The position numbers and the translations under genes are program-made. Below the pieces are notes generated by a model. It saw only the letters and a program-made list of their open reading frames with translations, searched no databases and was not told the DNA's origin. A stretch of DNA of 64,000 nucleotides from Bog-473 sp963840435 (GTDB taxonomy: Bacteria > Actinomycetota > Acidimicrobiia > Acidimicrobiales > RAAP-2), in assembly GCA_963840435.1 (NCBI GenBank), contig CAWIYY010000003.1, positions 310,001 through 374,000 of the forward strand, written 5' to 3'. Positions 59,120 through 64,000 of the stretch are shown one piece after another. Positions within the stretch are counted from its first letter, which is position 1, and every line of letters starts with the position of its first letter.

Positions 59120-60510
59120 GCCTGCCGATGGTGGTGGTGGCCGGGCGCCCCAACGTGGGGAAGTCCTCCCTGGTGAACCGGATCGTCGGGACGCGGGCCG
59201 CCGTGGTCGAGGAGGAGACGGGGGTGACCCGCGACCGCAAGGTGCTCACGGCGGAATGGGCCGGGTTGCCCTTCTCCATCATGGACACCGGGGGTTGGTT
59301 GGCCGCCGGCACCGATCTCGACGAGAAGGTGAGCCGGCAGGCCGAACGCGCTCTGGCCGAGGCCGACGTCATCCTGATGGTGGTCGACGTGGCCGTCGGG
59401 GTGACCGAGGAGGACCTGGCCGCGGCCCGGGTGATCCGCCGTGCGGGCCCTCCCGTCCGCCTAGTGGTCAACAAGGTGGACGACGCCAACCGAGAGGCGG
59501 CCGGATGGGAGTTCGTGTCGCTGGGACTGGGTGACCCCTACCTGGTGAGCTCGCTGCACGGGCGGGGAACCGGCGACCTGCTCGACGAAGTGGTCTCCCT
59601 CCTGCCCGACCCGTCGGCCAACGGTGCCGGCTCCGCCGCCGGCCTCGGCGGTGAGGGCGGCGGCGCGGAGGCCGCCACGATGTCTTCTTGGACATCGGGA
59701 CACGGGGCAAGCGGCGGGGCGGGCACGGCCGAAGCGGATCCCTCCACACCCCGGGTCGCCATCATCGGCCGGCCCAATGTCGGCAAGTCGACCCTCTTCA
59801 ACCGCTTGCTGGGCGAGGAACGTTCCATCGTGCACGACATGCCGGGGACGACCCGCGACACCATCGACACGGTGGTCGACACCCCCGAGGGGCCGATCTG
59901 CTTCATCGACACGGCCGGGCTGCGCCGCCCGTCCAAGACCGATCGGGGCACCGAACAACACGCGACGTTGCGGGCGCTGCGGGCGCTGGAGCGGGCCCAC
60001 ATCGCCCTCCTCGTCATCGACGCCACGGTGGGTGCCTCCCACCAGGACCAGCGTCTGGCCGAGCGCATCGGCGTCTCGGGCTGCCCGGCCATCGTGGTGC
60101 TCAACAAATGGGACCAGGTGCAGACCGAGGACCGGGACGACGTCCTGGCCGGGGTGGGCGACCGCCTGGCCTTCCTGGGGTCGGCACCGGTGCTGAAGGT
60201 CTCGGCCCTCTCGGGAAAGGGGGTGCAGCGGATCCTCCCCGCACTGCGCGACTCGGAGGAGGCCTATCACCAGCGCATCCCCACGGGAGTGCTCAACCGC
60301 GCCGTGCAAGAGCTGCAGCTCCGCCAGGCCGCGCCGAGGGCACGCATCCGCTACATCGTGCAGGGCGCGATCGACCCGCCCACCTTCACCCTCTTCACCA
60401 ATGCCCGCCTGCCCCAGACGTACCTGCGTTACATCGAGCGCGGGCTGCGGGAGAAGTTCGGTCTCGGGGCCACACCGATGAAGTTACGGGTGCGCATCGG
60501 AGGCAAGTGA
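59116..60510 (+). CDS. der: Ribosome-assembly GTPase Der (EngA)
   Basis: ATG 59116 overlaps the DUF512 stop by four bases. The 464-residue protein has two GTPase domains: GRPNVGKSSLVNRIVGTRAA at about residue 10 with MDTGGW and VNKVDD, and GRPNVGKSTLFNRLLGEERS at about residue 217 with DTAGLR and NKWDQV. A C-terminal KH-like domain (LNRAVQELQLRQAAPRARIR and LFTNARLPQTYLRYIERGLR) follows. The linker between the GTPase domains is unusually long and Gly/Ala-rich (GLGGEGGGAEAATMSSWTSG ...). It acts in 50S assembly. Intact frame. Confidence 0.95.
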   Translation: MSLPMVVVAGRPNVGKSSLVNRIVGTRAAVVEEETGVTRDRKVLTAEWAGLPFSIMDTGGWLAAGTDLDEKVSRQAERALAEADVILMVVDVAVGVTEEDLAAARVIRRAGPPVRLVVNKVDDANREAAGWEFVSLGLGDPYLVSSLHGRGTGDLLDEVVSLLPDPSANGAGSAAGLGGEGGGAEAATMSSWTSGHGASGGAGTAEADPSTPRVAIIGRPNVGKSTLFNRLLGEERSIVHDMPGTTRDTIDTVVDTPEGPICFIDTAGLRRPSKTDRGTEQHATLRALRALERAHIALLVIDATVGASHQDQRLAERIGVSGCPAIVVLNKWDQVQTEDRDDVLAGVGDRLAFLGSAPVLKVSALSGKGVQRILPALRDSEEAYHQRIPTGVLNRAVQELQLRQAAPRARIRYIVQGAIDPPTFTLFTNARLPQTYLRYIERGLREKFGLGATPMKLRVRIGGK

Positions 60511-60523
60511 CGAGGGCGCGCTG

Positions 60524-60727
60524 ATGGCGTGGTGCGAAGAGTGCGACACGCTGGTCGAGGACGAGGACCTGGGCGAGGAGGGTGAGTGCCCCACCTGCGG
60601 CACCGTCCTGGCCGAGCAGGAGCGCGAGCCCATCCCGTGGTACTTCAAGGCCATGCTGGTGGCCAGCATCATCTACCTGGGTTACCGCGGCTACCAGGGG
60701 ATCAGCTGGATCGCCGGGCACGTGTAG
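60524..60727 (+). CDS. Small zinc-ribbon membrane protein
   Basis: ATG 60524 is 13 bases after der. The 67-residue protein has MAWCEECDTLVEDEDL and GECPTCGTVLAEQERE (two CxxC pairs, a zinc ribbon). PWYFKAMLVASIIYLGYRGY then GISWIAGHV follow, one membrane helix. It is anchored with the ribbon in the cytoplasm or facing out; topology uncertain. Common downstream of der in actinomycetes. Function unknown. Confidence 0.75.
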   Translation: MAWCEECDTLVEDEDLGEEGECPTCGTVLAEQEREPIPWYFKAMLVASIIYLGYRGYQGISWIAGHV

Positions 60728-60738
60728 CGTCGAGCTCC

Positions 60739-61257
60739 GTGCCGATCTACGAGCTCGACGGCGCCGCGCCCAGGATCGACCCCGAGGCGTATGTGCATCC
60801 GGAGGCGGTCATCATCGGCGATGTCGTCATCGGTCCGGAGTCGAGCGTGTGGCCGCACGCCGTGCTGCGCGGCGACTACGGAACCATCACGATCGGGGCC
60901 CGCACGTCCATTCAGGACGGGACGGTGATCCACGCCGGACCGGGTTTCCCCACCGTGATCGGCGACGGATGCGTGGTGGGGCACCTGACGCACCTCGAGG
61001 GATGCCGGCTGGAGGACGCGTCGCTGGCCGGGTCGTGCAGCGTGATCCTGCACCACGCGGTGGTGAGCACCGGCGCCACCGTGGGCGCCAACGCCGTGGT
61101 GCCGAACAACACGGTGATCCCGCCCGGCGCCCTGGCCCTCGGGATCCCGGCCAAGATTCTCGAGGGGCGGTCCGACCAGTTCATGATCGGCATCTCGGCC
61201 GACCAGTACGTCGAGAATGCCAAGCGCTACCGCGAGTCGCTGCGCCGGGTCGACTGA
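60739..61257 (+). CDS. Gamma-class carbonic anhydrase family protein
   Basis: GTG 60739 gives 172 residues: VPIYELDGAAPRIDPEAYVH, PEAVIIGDVVIGPESSVWPH, AVLRGDYGTITIGARTSIQD, GTVIHAGPGFPTVIGDGCVV and GHLTHLEGCRLEDASLAGSC. The hexapeptide (I/V-G-x4) repeats form a left-handed beta helix. The three zinc His are probably those in VIHAG, GHLTH and its next His. Related to Cam and YrdA. Some members are not carbonic anhydrases. Twelve bases after the ribbon protein, so part of the der operon. Confidence 0.85.
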   Translation: MPIYELDGAAPRIDPEAYVHPEAVIIGDVVIGPESSVWPHAVLRGDYGTITIGARTSIQDGTVIHAGPGFPTVIGDGCVVGHLTHLEGCRLEDASLAGSCSVILHHAVVSTGATVGANAVVPNNTVIPPGALALGIPAKILEGRSDQFMIGISADQYVENAKRYRESLRRVD

Positions 61258-61267
61258 GCCCGCCCGG

Positions 61268-62656
61268 CTACGAGGTGCTCTTCGCCTTGGGGGCGTTGTA
61301 GTGCTGGGGAAACACGTCGGAGCCGAAGGGGACCAGGCCCTTAGCGGCGGCGAAGCCCAAGTGGCCCTCACCGTCGGCGCCACCCTTGGTCAGCCCCAGA
61401 AGGTCCTCGTAGCTGCGCAGGGCCGAGTAGTGGTTGTAGACGCCTTTGGTGTCCGTCGAACCCGGCACGATGTACTTCGAGTTCAGCAGGAGGGCACCGA
61501 CCTGGCCGCCGCCGGGCGCCTGGGCGTCCGTCGCATCGCCGGCGTCGCCCGGGGCATGGGTGTTGGGTCCGGACACCTCGCCACAACAGGCCGTGGCGTC
61601 GTTGTCGTCCGCCTCGTCGAAGGTGATGACCACGAGGAGCTGGCCGCTCCGGTAGGCGGGTGACTTGGCGATCAGCGGCACCCAGGTGCGCAGGAAGTCG
61701 TCGGCTCCGACGAGACCGCCCGTGTTGGTCCCCACGCTGTTGGGCCCGGCACAGGGGTCGTCGTGACCGTCGTTGCACAGGTTGGGGGTGATGAACCCGA
61801 AGCGCGGCGTCGTCTTCAGGCTGCCCAGGTCATGGGCCAGGTGCCCGCTGGGGGAGGGGGTCCCGTTGGCGGCGAGCGGGCCCAGCGGGACGACGTTCGC
61901 ATCGCACTCCGCCGTGTTGTCGATGATGGAGTGGAACCAGACGAAGGGATTGTGCCGGGTCGTGTACTGGTCGGTGGGCGTGGCGACCTCGGCCGTGTCG
62001 GTGGCGCCGATGGCCGGGTGCCCGCAGTCCGTGCCGCCGCTCGGATCGGCCTTGCCCCCGTCGCGCGACGGCGTGTTCCCCATGTCCTGCTCGTAGGCCC
62101 GCCAGGCGGCAACGTGGGTGGTCTTGTTCGGCGGGTATTTGGCGTCGAGCTGATTGGCGATGGTCTGCACCGAGGACGGGTAGACACAGCCCGCGCCGTC
62201 CACCTGGCCTGGGTTGACCGCCTTGTCGGCGTCGGGCGTTCCCGGCTCGACGTTGGCGAAGCTGAAGCCGTTGTCGGCACAGTCGGCCTGGGTGTCCTCG
62301 GTGGGGGCTTGCCCCGAGATCTCGGCGATGTAGTTGTCCAGGCTGTCGTGACCGACGGCGTAGTAATTCTGCAGCAATTCCCCGCTCTGGCGCAGCGTGG
62401 TGTTGAGGTAGCGGGCCGGCGAGGTCGGACTGAACGTCAGGTTGTAGCCCTCGTTCTCCAGCTCGATGACGAGGATGTAGCTGATTTTCCCGGGCGGCAG
62501 AGCGGCCCGGACCACCTTGGCGGGGGGCGGTTTGGCGGAGGTGCTGGCGCCCGCCGGGGCGGCGCTAGGGAGGGCCAGCACTGCCGCCGCCAGGGCAAGC
62601 GGGAGGACGGGCAGGGCGCGCCGAAGTGAGCGGGACTGCGTGTGGGAGGCCGACAT
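61268..62656 (-). CDS. Secreted phosphoesterase (alkaline-phosphatase/phospholipase C fold)
   Basis: ATG 62656 gives 462 residues with a signal peptide (RRALPVLPLALAAAVLALPS ending GAST). The mature chain has KISYILVIELENEGYNLTFS, the phosphoesterase family opening IVIxENxxYxxTF, then GHDSLDNYIAEISGQAPTED and AGCVYPSSVQTIANQLDAKY. The end has NLCNDGHDDPCAGPNSVGTN and VVITFDEADDNDATACCGEV (the ITxDEADxxD-like metal strand). It matches PF04185. Substrates in this family include phosphatidylcholine and phosphorylated surface glycans. The active nucleophile is likely a Thr or Ser in the second block. Ends 10 bases from the gamma-CA stop. Confidence 0.85.
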   Translation of the reverse strand: MSASHTQSRSLRRALPVLPLALAAAVLALPSAAPAGASTSAKPPPAKVVRAALPPGKISYILVIELENEGYNLTFSPTSPARYLNTTLRQSGELLQNYYAVGHDSLDNYIAEISGQAPTEDTQADCADNGFSFANVEPGTPDADKAVNPGQVDGAGCVYPSSVQTIANQLDAKYPPNKTTHVAAWRAYEQDMGNTPSRDGGKADPSGGTDCGHPAIGATDTAEVATPTDQYTTRHNPFVWFHSIIDNTAECDANVVPLGPLAANGTPSPSGHLAHDLGSLKTTPRFGFITPNLCNDGHDDPCAGPNSVGTNTGGLVGADDFLRTWVPLIAKSPAYRSGQLLVVITFDEADDNDATACCGEVSGPNTHAPGDAGDATDAQAPGGGQVGALLLNSKYIVPGSTDTKGVYNHYSALRSYEDLLGLTKGGADGEGHLGFAAAKGLVPFGSDVFPQHYNAPKAKSTS

Positions 62657-62692
62657 GCTGTGCGGGAGCGTAGTGCCCGGTCCGGGCCGGGT

Positions 62693-63724
62693 TCAGGCGC
62701 GGGTGAAGCCGGCGATGTCCCGGGCGGTATCGCGACTGATGTCCGGGCAGGCGATGTTGAAGATCTCGGTCCCGTGCATCGTCCCCATCATCTGGCGGCA
62801 GCGGGCGGCCACGCCGGCGCGCAGGAGCAGGCGGTAGAAGTTGATGCCCTCGTCGCGCAACGGGTCGCATTCGTTCACACTGATCACGGTCGGTGGCAAG
62901 CCGCGCACGTCGTCGACGTCGGCAAAGGACGGCCAGGCCAGCGGGTTGCGCTCCTCGAAGGCCTCGATCCCGTAGCCCACGGCACCGCGGTTGTTGTGCA
63001 GGGTCAGCAGAATGCCCTCGTTCTCGATGGAGGACGGGCAGTCGGGTGCGGGCCACTGCCCGGCGATGTACGGGCACATGGCGTAGAGCCCCTTGATGAC
63101 CCCGATGTCGCCTTCACGCTTCAGCTTCAGCCCGGTGGCCAGGGTCAGATTGCCGCCACCACTCTCGCCGGCGACGACGATGCGATCGGGATCAATCCCG
63201 ATCTGGTCGGCGTGGGCCACCACCCAGCGCAGGCCCGAGACGCAGTCGTTCAGCCCGGCCGGGAAGGGCGCCACCTCGGGAGCCGAGGAGGCCGTGACGC
63301 AGTTGCGGAAGTCGACCATGACGACGGCCACCCCATTGGCGGCGATCAGCTTGGCCCACCCGCGGTACATGCCGTCGAAACAGGACAAAGAGGCCATGCC
63401 GCCGCCATGGATGTAATAGACGCAGGGGAGTGGTTCGGTCGTGTCGGGCTTGGTGATGCGCAGGTTGATGATGTTGCCGTTGGGCTCGGACGCGAACTGG
63501 ATGGTCCGCACGGCGAGGCCGGCAGAGGGTGCGTATTCTTCGCTGTCGCACAGGTCCTGGAAGGCCACGAACGCCGCGTGTGCCTCGAGCGCCCCTGGCG
63601 TGGTGCTCTCGGCAATCAGCTCCTCGCGGCTGGCCACATCGCCCAGGTTGCGCTGAGGCATGGCGGCGAGGATGTCCCGGAGGCGTGGGTCGAGGCGCAT
63701 GTCGTTGGCGATATCGAGAACCAT
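62693..63724 (-). CDS. HSL-family alpha/beta-hydrolase (esterase)
   Basis: ATG 63724 is preferred over an upstream start. The 343-residue protein has PCVYYIHGGGMASLSCFDGM with the HGGG oxyanion motif and IVVAGESGGGNLTLATGLKL (nucleophile Ser in GESGG). The acid is in NECDPLRDEGINFYRLLLRA, and the His in MMGTMHGTEIFNIACPDISR. This is the hormone-sensitive-lipase group of esterases. The N-terminal cap (LVLDIANDMRLDPRLRDILA) is typical. Substrate unknown. Runs toward the phosphoesterase gene on the same strand, 36 bases apart. Confidence 0.88.
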   Translation of the reverse strand: MVLDIANDMRLDPRLRDILAAMPQRNLGDVASREELIAESTTPGALEAHAAFVAFQDLCDSEEYAPSAGLAVRTIQFASEPNGNIINLRITKPDTTEPLPCVYYIHGGGMASLSCFDGMYRGWAKLIAANGVAVVMVDFRNCVTASSAPEVAPFPAGLNDCVSGLRWVVAHADQIGIDPDRIVVAGESGGGNLTLATGLKLKREGDIGVIKGLYAMCPYIAGQWPAPDCPSSIENEGILLTLHNNRGAVGYGIEAFEERNPLAWPSFADVDDVRGLPPTVISVNECDPLRDEGINFYRLLLRAGVAARCRQMMGTMHGTEIFNIACPDISRDTARDIAGFTRA

Positions 63725-64000
63725 CGGACCATTGGACCACACCTGCTCGCTGGACAGCAGGTTCCGCCGGTGAGCGACATCTGGTGCAGGGCGTCGTCTC
63801 CAGCTGGGACCGTTTCTCTGCACGAGTCCTCAGGAGCTCTCCCGTCGGACGATCGTCCGTTCCGGGTCCGGTTTCCCTGTGTCGAGATTGCACCGTTTGA
63901 CCGGAGACGCTCGATCCGACGTTCGCTCGCTGTCTCCCGATTTCAGCCCACTGGCCGACGAAGCCGGAGGCGGGCCCGACGAAGCCCCGGCTGCCCGCTC
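63725..64000. other. Upstream region, no gene recognised
   Basis: No open frame with coding character is seen from the esterase start to the window end. It probably holds that gene's promoter and may border a gene beyond base 64000. Confidence 0.4.

Noticed and set aside
1..64000. tRNA or rRNA genes
   Set aside because: No cloverleaf-like segments with a T-loop GGTTCGAATCC plus matching acceptor stem were seen; matches to TTCGAATCC fall inside genes.

Overview
This window looks like chromosome from a high-GC actinomycete. An uncultured member of the class Acidimicrobiia is my best guess. The support is an F420-type LLM oxidoreductase, a bacterial Ku, frequent GTG starts with 4-base GTGA/ATGA overlaps, many probable leaderless promoters, and the gene order tlyA-nadK-recN-pyrG-nudix-xerD ... 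scpA-scpB-rluB ... cmk ... der, which is also found in Mycobacterium. The class-level placement is inference from content and order only. I see no tRNA, rRNA or CRISPR array.

Region 1 (1-24 kb) is an accessory zone with somewhat lower GC and many relics. From the left edge it holds a piece of an IS481-type transposase against a truncated gene, two methyltransferases (one a fragment), a collagen-like secreted protein, two decayed large-serine-recombinase tails flanking a secreted protein and a big STAND/LuxR regulator, a decayed alpha/beta-hydrolase gene, a CitE-like plus amidohydrolase operon facing a 519-residue predicted beta-propeller, several secreted proteins of unknown role, a small muconolactone-isomerase-remnant/DUF3237/SDR cluster, an FtsH protease, a NarL-type regulator, small stress-type proteins, a NodS-like methyltransferase and a VOC protein.

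Region 2 (24.5-33.8 kb) is transitional: a 767-residue glycine-rich secreted repeat protein, an O-antigen-ligase-like membrane protein, a YceI protein, an enoyl-CoA hydratase/LLM oxidoreductase pair, and Ku with a divergent unknown gene.

Region 3 (33.9-64 kb) is dense core genome. It opens with a 2-oxoacid dehydrogenase operon (E1alpha, E1beta, E2). A CBS protein, a HAD phosphatase and a lysine-rich phasin-like protein follow. Then come tlyA, nadK, recN, pyrG, a NUDIX hydrolase, xerD, a TraR/DksA protein, an M50 protease, trpS, scpA, scpB, rluB, aroH, tyrA, an in-frame aroA-cmk fusion and plsC. After these are ispH with an HD protein and a GT2 glycosyltransferase, a DUF512 radical-SAM-like protein, der, a zinc-ribbon membrane protein, a gamma carbonic anhydrase, a secreted phosphoesterase and an HSL-type esterase.

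The most striking global feature is about 20 single-base frame breaks in otherwise well-conserved, mostly essential genes between about 40.7 and 58.3 kb, with very few outside. I read these as consensus errors rather than true pseudogenes, and give joined coordinates for each gene. I did not find a clearly new defence or biosynthetic system. The best candidates for new biology are the repeat beta-helix-like glycine-rich protein, the CitE/amidohydrolase/propeller locus, and the ispH-HD-glycosyltransferase operon.
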